DNA of 64,000 nt from Ligustrum vulgare (lineage: Eukaryota; Streptophyta; Magnoliopsida; Lamiales; Oleaceae), in contig OY743190.1 of NCBI GenBank assembly GCA_963555705.1, positions 10,081,501-10,145,500 on the forward strand, in the 5' to 3' direction. The position numbers were made by a program, and so were the translations under genes. Of the stretch, positions 1 to 11,186 are shown in pieces. The number at the start of each line of letters is the position of its first letter. The stretch's first letter is position 1. The notes beneath the pieces are model-generated. The model was not told the DNA's origin. It did no database searches and saw only the letters and a list, made by a program, of their open reading frames with translations.

Positions 1-132
1 TCATCTATCACTTGCCACCCTCTCCGAAATCTGCAAATAATGTTAAACTAGACATAAGTATTTCATAGAAATACTCAGTAGACTCATCGTCAATTAATTA
101 ATCCACATTATAATTGAACACATAAATGCATG

Positions 133-345
133 CTCTTTAGAAATCATAGGGTGTAAGTTACTCTTCTCGTGCATAAAAGCACATGACTTCTCTTTGAAAA
201 TCATAGGCTCTTTAAAATCATAGGGTGTAGATTGCTCTTCTTTTGCATTAAAGCACATGGCTTTTCTTTGAAAAATCATAAGCTCTTTAAAATCATAGGG
301 TATATGTTGCTCTTTCTTCTCGTGCACATAAGGCACATAAGTTAT
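133..345. repeat. 75-bp tandem repeat, about 3 copies
   Basis: Units begin at 133, 208 and 283 with 'ctcttta.aaatcatagggt' and contain a shared 'aaagcacatg' block. The period is 75 bp and the copies differ at scattered positions. No coding potential is evident. Confidence 0.7.
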
Positions 346-685
346 GCATAACTTCATCATTTATCTTGCAAGATATTCTCTTCTTTCTTTCTCATGTATA
401 AAAGCATATAAGTTATGACAAGCATAATAACATAAATATTTCCGAAGAAATACATTATCGTCTCTTTTCATAAAAATGACTTTCACATAAGTCACATAAC
501 ATACACATTCATATGCAATCATAATTTAAATCAATTAATAGGGGGGAGTCTACCTTAAACTTAACGAGTATGGTTGAGCGGGAATGTCTTCAATCTTTTA
601 AATCTCCGTACGCCTCGTCTAGCAATTAGAAAAATAGTTAAATTAGTCTTTAGAAATTTATAGTTTAAAAATGATAAATTATAAT

Positions 686-783
686 TTAGGGACTGAAATT
701 GATGATTTGAAAGTTGAGGGACTAAAATGAATACTTTGAAAGTTGAGGGACTAAAATGAATAATTTGAAAGTTGAGGGACAAA
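686..783. repeat. 29-bp tandem repeat 'gggactaaaatgaat'
   Basis: The block 'ttgaaagttgagggac' recurs at 707, 736 and 765, a 29-bp period, with related degenerate units up to about 960. Repeats of this wording are common inside plant LTRs, which supports the surrounding LTR call. Confidence 0.7.
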
Positions 784-2052
784 ATGAATAATTTTCAAAA
801 CTTTGGGTTGAAACTCAAAATGGATATTAAATTGTATGGCTGAAATAATAGATTCTAAAAATGAAGTGGCTGATTAAAACCATTTAAAAACTTAAGGGCT
901 GAAATGATTAATTTTAAAACATAGGGACTGATTTGAAACAATTTGGAACATGGGGACTAAGCTGTAAATTTAAGAAAAAAAAACTTTTAAATAAAACATA
1001 TATTTCTCTCTCTTTCGTTCCTATTTCAGAGACAGAGAGAGAGAAGGGCGAGAGGGGGAGGAGCTCTCCTATATCGGTGGTGCACTGCCGGCGTCATCTC
1101 CGGCGCAGTGAGCGACAAGCGGCGATAGTGCAAATAGGCTAGGTTTTGGGACTGATTGGGTGCGAGACCGAGGTCAAAACGAGCTGGGTTCGTGATTTTT
1201 TTGAAGTCCCGCCAGCGAAGATCCGGCCAGAAAATGGGCCAAATACTGAGGTAGGTGCTGGGTTAGTTTTTCTTTGTAATATTTTGGGTTTGATTTTGAG
1301 TTTGGGCGTGACCTTGGAGTTGGCTCCGTGCGGTGGTGGTGGCGGTTGTGGTTTGGGCGTGGTGATGATGATGGTTTGTGACAGTGGGGTTGAGGTTGAG
1401 CTAGGCGGCGGCAGTGTGGTTCGTTGGTGGTTGGTGGTGATGCTGCAGGTGGGTTGGGGTGACTGTGGTGCTTGAGGTGATGTGGTTAATGGTGGGTCGA
1501 GGTGGTTGTGTTGGTGATGAAGGAGAAAGAGAACATTACCTCGACTGAACTGCAATGGATGGAGCTGGGAGGCTGGAAGTGATGCTGGGAATGGAGATGG
1601 GGCTGGAGGAGAATACTGAGGTTGGATTGTCGTAAGAGAGTGGGAAGGGGAGGTCTGAAACATGAAAGGGGTTGGTGATAAAGAGAGCTAGGGTATGGTA
1701 TTAATGTGACAGATGGAGGTTGATAGTGTGAAAACCTAGACAAGCATTGCACGTAATTCGAGAAAAATTCGCATGCGAATTCAACTAGGTCGGAAGAATG
1801 AAACTGATAAAATGGGATTGACGTAATTTGGGATTTAAAATGATTTTAAAAATAATACTTTGAATAAATAATTAAAATAATATAATTTTAGAAATTCGAA
1901 ATTTAATTAAAATTGAATGGATTTGACATTTCTCGACTTGGCTAGACGAATACGTCGTGACGTTAACTTAAAAATATGCGAGAACGCAACGACACGATTT
2001 TCGAAATTTTAAAATAATTATTTAATCTCGTGAAAAATTCTTGGTCGCTACA

Positions 2053-2549
2053 TCAACGTTATAAGAGCACCAATTTTATTTTATTTTTTTATTATGTAAG
2101 ACACGGAAAAAAATTGAATATAGGACATAATTTTTTTTATAAGTCGTCATTTCAAATTATCGTATAGGACAACCTCTGGGATATCAACCTCTTCACTTAG
2201 CAATTAAATCTTTCGAGAAAATTCTACTAGGAAGTCAATTCTTTACCCTAGACCACATTGCAATATCACCTATTGTTAAGTACCGCTACATAATCCAAAT
2301 TACTTTTTGTGCATAAACAATTGAACAACAAAGTCTGGCATGCTGCCACTTGTGTTCTCTTACAGGGCAAAATTCTTTTTCAAAATAAGCATTTTTTGCT
2401 TCTGTACTACTAAAATTAAAATTTGTGTTTCAACAAAAAATGTTGATTTATAATTTCGTAATAAAATATTATAAATCTTATTCTTATTATACATATATTT
2501 CAATAATCATCTAGATACAATTTACAAAATTTATAGACAATAATTAATA
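2053..2549. other. AT-rich intergenic DNA, no gene seen
   Basis: AT-rich spacer with short homopolymer runs. No protein motif, RNA gene or repeat terminus was recognised. Confidence 0.4.
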
Positions 2550-2835
2550 CTCCCTCCTCTCTTGAAATAATGTTTGTTTATTTTTTCCCCTAAATAGATT
2601 AGAAAAATGTAATTAATGTAATTGGAAATATAAATTTTTCTTACATTTTACTAATATATCCCTACATTAAGTAACATAATAAATATGATTATTTCATATT
2701 TGTTAATAATAATGAATATTAGAGAAGAACATACTAGAAAACATAAAAATATTTGACTTTCAATAAAAAAAAGTGACACGTAAATTAAGACAGACAAATA
2801 AGAAATATAAGTATATCTTCACAGGACGGAAGAAA
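2550..2835. mobile_element. Degenerate Stowaway-like MITE
   Basis: The left end reads CTCCCTCCTCTCTTGAAATA. The right end, reverse-complemented, reads CTTCCGTCCTGTGAAGATAT. Both resemble the CTCCCTCCGTCC terminus of plant Stowaway (Tc1/mariner) MITEs, and 'ta' precedes the left end. The inverted repeats match only partly and the 286-bp interior is AT-rich with no ORF. It sits about 500 bp upstream of the transporter gene. Confidence 0.5.
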
Positions 2836-3215
2836 TAATAAATATTCGCATAAGAAAATTGCTACTTATATAGACAAAATTTACAAATAGCTTTACAAAC
2901 ATTGATGTAGTCATTTAATGATTTTTTATTTTCTTGTCACATTCTGTGCTTGTAGTTATAGGCATATTTGTACATTTGTTTATAATGTAGCAAAACCTTC
3001 ACATAATTTCACAAAAGATTTTATATTTACTCTCTCAATTGAATTGATACATTTTATCATCGTAATAAGTATTCTAATAAGAAAAAAACTTAAATATGGC
3101 AAGGATTTTAAACCATGTTCATTGCCTTGTAATTAGGTAAAAATAATCGTTGATTTGAATTCTAACAACTGTTGCTAAATTTAGACAAATGAAATGCATG
3201 GAGTTGGTAGCAACA
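2836..3215 (+). other. Upstream region of the transporter gene
   Basis: AT-rich sequence between the MITE and the TATA box of the OPT gene. No conserved element could be assigned with confidence. The small frame at 2918-3136 has no recognisable domain and is not called. Confidence 0.35.
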
Positions 3216-3223
3216 TATATAAG
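3216..3223 (+). promoter_or_regulatory. Candidate TATA box of the OPT gene
   Basis: TATATAAG lies 120 bp before the chosen ATG (3343), which would put transcription start near 3248 and give a 5' UTR of about 95 nt. A second TATATAA at 3282-3288 is closer to the ATG and would leave a very short leader. Confidence 0.45.
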
Positions 3224-3342
3224 AACCACAGAATGCGCAATTCGGCTCAAGAAACTACGCGTTTTCGCACACTGAAGGTTATATATAACCTTTAGGAATC
3301 TAAGGATTTCAAGTGACAGTTTGTTCATTGAAGAAGCCAAGA

Positions 3343-6331
3343 ATGACCGGCCACGGTGGTGATGCAGTACCTAACCAGGCTGTGCCATCGGAGAGGCCTC
3401 ATGCAAATCTTGATATACATGGTATGGTATATACAAATGTTTCTCTTTATTTTATTTTTTTTGAAACAAAAAAAAAAACCTTCTCCTGTTGCATTTTTTG
3501 TTTATTTAACTTTCGCCTGTTAATGCAGCAACAGAAGAAGAAAATGATTGTCCGATTGAGCAAGTTCGGCTAACGGTTTCATCGACTGACGACCCCTCCT
3601 TGCCCGTCTTGACGTTCAGGACATGGTTTCTCGGCATGTTGTCCTGTGTTATGCTTGCGTTCCTGAACCAGTTCTTCAGCTATCGACAGAACAGCCTGTT
3701 CATTTCTTCTGTGACAGCACAGATTATCGCTCTCCCTCTTGGAAGGTTGATGGCATCCACTCTTCCTAAGAAAATGCTTCATGTGCCACTTACGACATGG
3801 TCATTCTCGTTGAATCCGGGACCCTTCAATCTCAAAGAACACGTTGTGATCACAATATTTGCAGGGTGTGGCGCCACCAGTGTCTATGCTGTGAATATCA
3901 TCACCATTGTTAAGGCATTCTATCACCGGAATCTTCATCCATTGGCAGCATGGTTTTTATCAAACACTACACAGGTACGAGAGGAAAAATAGCTTGTAGA
4001 CAAGATGGTTCAAGTTCAACAAACAAATGATTAAGAATCGTATGCATTTGACTCCTTTCAGTTGTTGGGATATGGTTGGGCTGGTATATTTAGGAAAACC
4101 CTGGTGGATTCCCCATATATGTGGTGGCCTGAAAATATGATTCAGGTGTCCCTATTCAGGTATTTATCGTTCAATTCTTTTAAGTTTCCATTAACAAAAA
4201 AACTAATTTTCAAGTTTTTTTCATGTTTTAATTTAATATAGGGTTATTCTATATGTACAGATAGAGTTACATGTCAGTTCTGTAACCATTGATCGTCCCA
4301 TGATGTTGGGCAGATCTATGGCTGCAAAACTGTCGTTGTCATGCTATTTGTACAGATTTATTTCTATATGTGGTAAAACTCTTTAATGTATTCGACTGCT
4401 GGGACATTTTGCAGAGCATTACATGAAAAGGATAAAAGACCAAGGGGAGGCCTTACCAGATTACAATTCTTCTTAGCAGTGTTTGTATGCAGCTTTGCTT
4501 ATTACATAATTCCAGCCTATTTCTTCCCTTCAATATCTGCCATTTCTGTCCTCTGTTTGATTTGGAAGAAATCCATCTTCGCTCAACAACTCGGGTCAGG
4601 TTTGCACGGACTAGGAATTGGTTCGTTCGCCTTAGACTGGTCTTCTATTGTTAGTTTCATAAGCAATCCTATTTCATCCCCGGGGTTCGCAATTATTAAT
4701 AGCCTTGTAGGTTTTTTCCTGGTTATGTATGTCTTAACACCTTTAGTTTACTGGCTCAATGTATATGATGCCAAGAAGTTTCCCATCTTCTCCTCCCATA
4801 CGTATGATTATACGGGAAATACTTACAATATTTCTCGTGTTTTGGATGAGAAAACGTTCAACCTTGACGTAGCTGGATATGAAAGTTATAGCAAACTCTA
4901 TCTGAGTGTTTTCTTTGCCTTCACTTATGGCCTTGGCTTTGCTAGTCTTACAGCTACTATCTCACACGTGGGACTTTTCCATGGATCGTAAGTTAATTTC
5001 TTCTCTTGTGAATCTTATTCCATTAAAGATTCTGGCAGAAAGGTTTTGATAATCATACTGATGAAAATGTGATATTCAGAACAATTTGGGAATTCTGGAG
5101 CAAAGCAAAGACGGTGGAAGGAAAAACAGGCGACGTGCACACTAGAATAATGAAGAAGAATTATGCATCGGTTCCTGACTGGTGGTTTTATGTGATATTG
5201 GTTATAGTGTTTGTTCTTGCACTATTAGCATGTGAAGGTTTTGGCAAACAACTCCAGCTCCCATGGTGGGGACTTGTATTAGCCTGTGGAATGGCTTTTT
5301 TCTTCACATTGCCTATTGGAGTGATACAAGCCACAACAAATCAGGTACCAATTGGAATCATAACACAATGCACGTCGTTTGATATGCAATACTAGATAAG
5401 ATTCAATAGTACGAGATTTTAACTTATTCGTTTTATAAACGTGCAGCAAATAGGTCTAAACATAATCACTGAGTTGGTTATCGGATATATTTACCCAGGA
5501 AAACCTCTTGCAAATGTAGCTTTCAAGACATATGGCTACATAAGCATGTCACAAGCCATTGGTTTCCTAAGTGATTTCAAATTAGGACACTACATGAAGG
5601 TCCCTCCCAAGTCCATGTTCGTTGTTCAGGTATAAAATGCTTAAACAAGAGATAAATGTAAATTTCACTTTTTGCAAATTTATTTGCTCACCTGTTCTTT
5701 TGTGAATCAGCTGGTTGGAACAATAGTTTCTTCATCTGTTTACTTTGGCACATCCTGGTGGCTCCTTACGACAGTTGAGTACATATGTGATCCAACTTTA
5801 CTACCCGAAGGGAGTCCCTGGACTTGCCCTGGTGATGATGTGTTCTACAATGCCTCAATCATATGGGGAGTGATAGGGCCGATGCGCATGTTCACCAATA
5901 AAGGCATTTACCCAGAGTTGAACTGGTTCTTCCTTATTGGTTTGTTGGCACCTGTACCAGTGTATCTGCTTACGCGCAAATACCCTGATAAGAAATGGAT
6001 AAGGTTGATCAACGCGCCCCTCATTCTTGGTGCCACGATGTCCATGCCACCAGCTCGATCTGTTAACTATATCATGTGGGGCGCAGCTGGAATTTTCTTC
6101 AACATATATATCTATAGAAAACACAAGCAATGGTGGGCTAGGCATGCATACATTTTGGCTGCTGCGCTTAATGCTGGAATTGCATTCATGGGAGTGCTAC
6201 TTTACTTTTCACTGCAATCAAAAGGGATTTCTGGTCCTGCTTGGTGGGGTTTGAGCACCGATGACCACTGTCCTCTGGCTACATGCCCAACAGCCCCCGG
6301 GATAGTGGTTGAGGGCTGCCCAGTTCAATGA
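3343..6331 (+). CDS. Oligopeptide transporter (OPT family), 7 exons
   Basis: Multipass membrane carrier of the OPT superfamily. Plant members move small peptides, glutathione or metal-chelate substrates with protons. The substrate here cannot be read from sequence. Exons: 3343-3421, 3529-3974, 4062-4159, 4415-4987, 5080-5344, 5447-5629, 5711-6331. All junctions are GT/AG and the exons sum to 2265 nt, giving 754 aa, normal for the family. Seen: the NPG motif ([12 protein letters not shown], exon 2), the region [11 protein letters not shown] (exon 6) that matches the conserved KIPPR motif, the family signature [20 protein letters not shown] across the exon 5/6 join, and many hydrophobic segments. 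The N-terminus is a short hydrophilic acidic tail. The ATG at 3343 is the first in frame (an upstream GTG is not used), follows a TATA box and gives a typical N-terminus. The gene has no frameshift or early stop and looks functional. The plant OPT1-9 clade is likely, exact orthologue unknown. Confidence 0.95.
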
Positions 6332-6434
6332 TCGATTGTTCCCAATTCAAATTTTAGTGCAACTTGCAATAAGCTAGTAATCTCCATAGTGGAGAAAATG
6401 TACAGTTCATTTAATATTAGCGTCAAATTGCAGA

Positions 6435-6440
6435 AATAAA
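6435..6440 (+). promoter_or_regulatory. Candidate poly(A) signal of the OPT gene
   Basis: AATAAA occurs 104 nt after the TGA stop, a suitable place for 3'-end formation. Plant poly(A) signals are loose, so this is a suggestion. Confidence 0.35.
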
Positions 6441-6699
6441 CATGAGAATACTAAATCCATAGTAGGGGATTGGTAAGTCCACAACAGATGAAGTAAAGAA
6501 AGGTCTGTCATTAGAACTCCAGTAATTAAATTTCATATAAATTATTATTTACTATGACACAGCCATTTCTTTACAAGAATTACTTCTATTTCTTTTTGCA
6601 ACATATATTTTCTCAGTGCCTGATGGTTAACAGAGTTTTCAAAAAAATCTTCTATTGAGAATGAAAATTTGGACATGTTCAAAATACATTTAACATTAA
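6441..6699. other. 3' flank of the transporter gene
   Basis: AT-rich spacer following the candidate poly(A) signal. The minus-strand frame at 6545-6880 shows no recognisable domain. Confidence 0.3.
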
Positions 6700-7400
6700 T
6701 GCTATAAATGTGTACCAAACAGAAAATCTTGCTTCCAATAATATAAATTGCATGTGTTTGATTCAAGTAGTAGGAAAAGAAATCGAATTCCATGTAAGTT
6801 AGGAAATAAAAAACAACTAACCCCTTAAGAATTCGTTTTCCACGGTATTGGTTAAAAATGAACTTGTGTTTGATAAACATTGAAATCTCATTGTAATTGA
6901 TTTTTAGTCACCATCAACACAACAATTGTGGGACCCTTGTTTGAATTTTACTTGTGCAACATCAAGAGGTTTCTGACAAGCCCTATTGATTTTCTTGTTC
7001 TTCATTACTTTCCTTTTACATCCTTTCAACTTTCAATTTTTTGGATAGGATTAGAAATGTGAGAGGGTAAAAACGTAAATATAGCATGTGAAATGGAGGT
7101 TGAAATGGTCATCCCCTAAACAACGGCTCTTAGAACTGAAATGACCTCTGCAAGTGTATTGTGTGTGCAGTAATATTTTATAATAAAGATTCTGTAGCAT
7201 AATGATTTTTTTTGAAAACTTTGATTTCAATGTTTATCAAACACACGCTGAGCTTAAAGTGATTGTACCATAGAATTCGAATTCAATTTACAACTTCGTA
7301 CCGAACAACAAAAGTAGGAAAATAATTTCTCGAACGTGACATTTTCCATAGAAAACACATGAATCAAACATGAAATGTAAAACAACTCTTATAGAAGACG
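6700..7400. repeat. Imperfect inverted repeat (possible fold-back MITE)
   Basis: 'gtgtttgataaacattgaaatc' (about 6865-6887) is the inverse of 'gatttcaatgtttatcaaacac' (about 7225-7246). Farther out, 'catgtgtttgattcaa' (about 6751) pairs loosely with 'acacatgaatcaaacatg' (about 7355), and both arms carry GAATTC motifs. The loop is about 330 bp with no gene. This is the layout of a decayed fold-back MITE between two convergent genes. Target duplications were not found. Confidence 0.4.
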
Positions 7401-7456
7401 TAAAACTGCCAAGTACAAGAGGTATTACCGAAAGAAATCTAGTAATATTATCGTGA

Positions 7457-8782
7457 TCAATTTGTAACAGAAGATGATGCCCCCATACATGAACTGACAT
7501 CTCTCCTACCCAAAAGTTCAGAAAATTTGTCCCTAAATTCCAAAAGGGGACATTTATTGATTAAGTTTGATCCATTGTAAGCCTCTTTCAGGATAACAGT
7601 ACTCTTTGCACCTTTATTAGTGATGTAAAAGATGCCATGATGCTTAATTAAGCAAAGCAGCAATCTAGCTGGTAAACGATACTCTGAATGGAAAGCATCT
7701 AGTTGGGCAGAACTCAACCTCTTCTCCATTGTCAAACTCAAGAGTTCGTGAAGCAACGCCACTGCTCTTTTCCGAGCTTTTGGATCTGCAGCTTCAACTC
7801 CCCTTGCATTCAAGTATGGGGAAGGGAAGTCCATTTTCTGCCACCTTTGAACTTCCTCCAAATAACTCATATTTGCCCTAAAACCTACAGGGAAATCTAA
7901 GTGAAATGCATAAGGGCCTAGAAAGTTACCATCTTTTGATATCTTAGCTCTCTTCTGATGACCACCAGAGTTTAACAACCCTTCACGTGCCAGCCTCTCC
8001 TCTCGGGCAGTTATTGCCAACGAGGAATCCCAACTCTCCAAATCAAGATACCATCTCCCACTGACATCTTTCAGAGAAAAAAATTGGGGGTACTTCAGAA
8101 TAAGTGATTTTTTGAAGTCACTGGGCAATCCCATCTCATTCCCAATCATCTCAATTGTTTCTAAAGGCACCCTACAGTCAACTGATAACATCAATAACTT
8201 CCTCAAATTCTTGACCAAAATGGGTTCCATTTGCACCCTTGCTTCAGCTTCCAAAGCTGCAATGTTTCTTGCTTTCTCACTAAGCATAACTGCTGGTGGT
8301 GACTTGTCACTTTTACCACTAGCAACGATGAAAATGGATGGATATTTTTCAATGACAGCCATATAATTCCATTTCTGCACAAACCCAACTTCTTTTTCAA
8401 GGTCTCGTAGCCGAAGAGACTCTGGTTTTTGGGATTGGATAATGGACGTCAACTGTAAAATAAGCGACGGTTTCTTTTGGAGCTCCATTACTCTGTCCAG
8501 CTCGTGTACTCTATGATAAATTTTCTTCTTGGGTTTTCTTCCTCCAGTGGTTTTCTGCATAATTTGGACCCACGCGTAACCGAACGATGAGTTAAAGCCC
8601 CCTTTTCCATTGATGAACACTGGTTTGTGAAATTTTTGCATATATGAAAAAATCAACATTTTCCATGCATTTAAAATTCTCATCAACAAATGGTTGAACA
8701 CAAGGAGTGTGCAAAATATCTGTGTGCATGACGACTGATGTGAGATAGTTTTCAATACTAATAATAAGTATGACATGTGCAA
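7457..8782 (-). CDS. PORR-domain organelle RNA-binding protein (WTF family)
   Basis: Plant-specific PORR proteins bind organellar RNA, typically for group II intron splicing in chloroplasts or mitochondria. The frame is 441 codons without an intron. The PORR domain starts near residue 82 (KKKIYHRVHELDRVMELQKK) and continues through RLRDLEKEVGFVQKWNYMAV, EKYPSIFIV and LSVDCRVPLETIEMIGNEMG to about residue 400. The first in-frame ATG is at 8782, but residues 1-47 are hydrophobic and unlike a conserved domain. The ATG at 8641 (MQKFHKPVF) is a more natural start, giving 394 aa with a basic, presequence-like N-terminus. Family members often exceed 380 aa, so the shorter form fits. There are no internal stops. 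It is convergent with the OPT gene. Mitochondrial versus plastid targeting is unresolved. Confidence 0.85.
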   Translation of the reverse strand: MHMSYLLLVLKTISHQSSCTQIFCTLLVFNHLLMRILNAWKMLIFSYMQKFHKPVFINGKGGFNSSFGYAWVQIMQKTTGGRKPKKKIYHRVHELDRVMELQKKPSLILQLTSIIQSQKPESLRLRDLEKEVGFVQKWNYMAVIEKYPSIFIVASGKSDKSPPAVMLSEKARNIAALEAEARVQMEPILVKNLRKLLMLSVDCRVPLETIEMIGNEMGLPSDFKKSLILKYPQFFSLKDVSGRWYLDLESWDSSLAITAREERLAREGLLNSGGHQKRAKISKDGNFLGPYAFHLDFPVGFRANMSYLEEVQRWQKMDFPSPYLNARGVEAADPKARKRAVALLHELLSLTMEKRLSSAQLDAFHSEYRLPARLLLCLIKHHGIFYITNKGAKSTVILKEAYNGSNLINKCPLLEFRDKFSELLGRRDVSSCMGASSSVTN

Positions 8783-10273
8783 AATATTTAAAGGGATAAG
8801 AAGTTACAATCGAGAAACCTATACCACATATATGAATTAAACAACAACATTGCATACTACTAACATGTTCGTAATTGGATGCACACATCAAAGACATCAA
8901 CGAATAGATTGATATGGAGTATGAATCCAGTGCCAGCCCTAAGAACATAGAGGTTTAAGACAATTAACTATTTTGAGGTCTTTAAATATAATAATTTTTT
9001 TTTTTTTTTTTTGGGTAAACGTAACAATACTTAAATATTTAACTAAATAATAAACATGTATTTAAAAGAAGACGTTATAAATTCCAAAAGATGTCATTAC
9101 AAATTCAAATCCAAAAGATGTAATTACAAATTCAAATATCTCTCAAAACCTAGAGATCATTTTAGCATAATATTTAGTCTTCTCACATTTTGAGATTCAA
9201 AACTAGTAACCAAACTGCTCAAATCAAGTTGTTCAATGTTTCTAACATATTTTTTTCCATAGAAATCAAGTTGTTCCCCAAAGGCCAAAGCTTCACCAAA
9301 CTGATTCCCCAAGATTCAACAAATAACAATTATCTTGAATCAAAACCTTCAGCGTGTAGGAAAATGTTTAATGAATGTGATAACTAATAGGCATAATGAA
9401 TCAACGATGTACAACTATTATTATATAATTTGGTTCTAACTTCTAAGTTGTAATTTGTGAAGTTGAAGTTCCAGAATCTAACCAGTGGCAGTAAGGCAAA
9501 GGCAGTAAACTAACTCTAATCGACTAATCCACCCCCAAAACCACCAAAAGATTAGGGATTTCAATATTGATTTATGAAATACTAGGAATCAAATTAACTT
9601 ATTTAGAAATTCTGTGAGCAACAACCCAACAAACTAATACAATCTCCAATTCTCCATTTATTTACCAATCTGAAATCGGCTTAAAAAATGGACATATGCC
9701 AAAATATAAATACAATCTCCATTTATTTACCTATCTCCGATTCAGGCGACAAGACTTGAGAGTTGAGACTCTAATCGACAATCACGGCAATGGTAGTAAC
9801 AAGGATTGCATACCACAGAAGGCAGAACTCGGAGTGGGATGGGACTTGGGAGTTCGAAGTTCGAAGTTATCGTTGAGAGTGCTGTGTATGAGTGACAAGT
9901 GTGGGTGGCGGAGTCACCAGAGTGGGATGGGAGTTTGTCGTTGAGCCCAGGGTGCTGTAAACTGAGTTGCGGAGCTTTGTCTTTGCAAGGAATTGTTGAT
10001 GTCGATTTCAGAAATCAGGAGTAAATTTAATGGATGATCATTAAACTTTACTTCATATTTCTACTTGCTCATTGAACTACAAAATATAACCAGATGCTCA
10101 CCAATCTTTTCAAATGCTTACTCATCCATCACATATTAAAAATCCATCAACCTTATATGATAGATTTCCTACATGGCAGACGAAAAGTCGACTTGGCATT
10201 TAACTGATTTAAAAAGTGCCAAATGGGCCAAAAAAATGCGCACAGCTCAGACAATAGGAAGAAAACTCTCTTC

Positions 10274-10280
10274 TATATAA
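10274..10280 (+). promoter_or_regulatory. TATA box inside the nested TIR element
   Basis: TATATAA lies 65 nt before the ATG at 10345, a normal core-promoter spacing for a short leader. Confidence 0.4.
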
Positions 10281-10344
10281 GCCAAACCCTTGTATACGAC
10301 TTTCAGTCTTTCACAAATTGAAAGTTTGAAACGAAGCCTCCCAA

Positions 10345-10698
10345 ATGAAATCTGCCCTCAAGGTTATTCATTGGCTAATCCGAACGAACTACTCGAAGTT
10401 CATTCCAAGCCGTGGTGAAGATGATCAAAGCGGTTCTGCTAAAGATTTATACGAAATGTTGGAGGTTTTTGCTACTAATTGGCCAACATCGAAATTTCAG
10501 CTCGCCTCTCCATCACAGCTCTCCTCTCTGTCACAACTGTCCTCTGCGTCGCAGCTTCGCAGCTCGAAGAAAGTCGATGAAGGATTTTCTATTGTGAATT
10601 CTACAATTCGGTTCGGCTATGGAGAAGAGCTACTATGTTGGCAGATTCAGACAATTAAACTCATGATTTCAGTGGTAGATATTGGAGGTGATTTCTAG
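10345..10698 (+). CDS. Hypothetical 117-aa ORF in the TIR element
   Basis: The frame opens MKSALKVIHWLIRTNYSKF and contains a serine/glutamine-rich stretch with three SQLS-type repeats around residues 52-74. It ends at 10698. No family is recognised. It is the longest frame in the element, lies 65 nt behind a TATA box, and is not transposase-like. A second frame (10682-10879) overlaps its end in another phase. It could be a captured host gene fragment or a chance ORF. Confidence 0.3.
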   Translation: MKSALKVIHWLIRTNYSKFIPSRGEDDQSGSAKDLYEMLEVFATNWPTSKFQLASPSQLSSLSQLSSASQLRSSKKVDEGFSIVNSTIRFGYGEELLCWQIQTIKLMISVVDIGGDF

Positions 10699-11186
10699 GG
10701 TTCTTCACAGTGGTTTTAAATATCGACAAATTCTAGGTTCAATGTCCATTTGGCATGGTTTTGGGGATTTTAAGTCTAAGAAAATGTGGGGATATGTTTC
10801 TCTCCACACAAGTCAGCATGATTTAACATATGTTATTGCCACCTTGGATTTATGTCCTCCACGTGGGGTATTCCGTTAGTTTATAGTAACGAAAATATGA
10901 CGGGTGATGGATGGGTAAGCAAATTGATAGATTAGTGAGCAATGGGTTATATTTTATGGTTTAATGAGCAAGTAGAAATATGAAGTAAAGTTTGATGATC
11001 ATTCACTAAATTTACTCCAGAAATCAGTATTTAAACAATTAAAACTTCAACCTAGGGTAATAATGGGCTGGGTCATGGATGTGGTCTTTTTTAACAGGGT
11101 ATAGTCTTTTTTCTTTTTTGGGAGGCCCTAAAACTTTGGAGGCCCAATGCACCTGCTTTAGTGGCTTTACCCAAGGGCCGGCCCTG

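Larger units (their letters stand above)
1..2052 (-). mobile_element. Ty3/gypsy-like LTR region, reverse orientation
   Basis: On the minus strand a sequence starting TGTAGCGACC (2052-2043) runs into an AT-rich tract, then a GC-rich, pyrimidine-rich stretch (about 1650-1020), then several 'tagtccctcaactttcaaa' units. This start and composition resemble LTRs of plant gypsy elements of the Tekay/Del type, which commonly begin TGTAGCGACC or TGTGACGACC. No pol domain, primer-binding site or second LTR is visible, so the left end is not fixed and could lie outside the window. Open frames at 1139-1752 are compositional and are not called genes. This could be a solo LTR or the edge of a larger element. 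Confidence 0.4.
10018..11018. mobile_element. 1-kb long-TIR element nested in the hAT element
   Basis: The arms 10018-10131 and 10903-11018 are inverted copies about 115 bp long with roughly 80-90% match by eye, starting GGAGTAAATTT and ending AAATTTACTCC. The flanks are AGAAATCA (10010-10017) and AGAAATCA (11019-11026). The match extends to 9 bp (CAGAAATCA) if the last C of the right arm is counted. Long TIRs and an 8-9 bp duplication suggest a Mutator-like non-autonomous element, with hAT as the alternative. The interior holds a TATA box and a small ORF. Confidence 0.8.
8928..11186. mobile_element. Non-autonomous hAT-like element with nested insertion
   Basis: The left end is CAGTGCCAGCCCTAAG and the right end is the inverse of CAGGGCCGGCCCTTGG. 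The flanks are TATGAATC (8920-8927) and TATGAACC (11187-11194), an 8-bp target duplication with one mismatch, as expected for hAT. Both ends continue with related 'ggcccta/gaggtcttta' subterminal sequence. No transposase frame is visible. A 1-kb element (10018-11018) is inserted near the right end, so the original element was about 1.26 kb. A T-run occurs at 8997-9012. Confidence 0.75.

Noticed and set aside
1139..1752. Proline- and serine-rich ORFs on both strands
   Set aside because: Produced by the GGT/CCA-rich composition of the LTR-like region. The same DNA is open on both strands, and no domain is seen.
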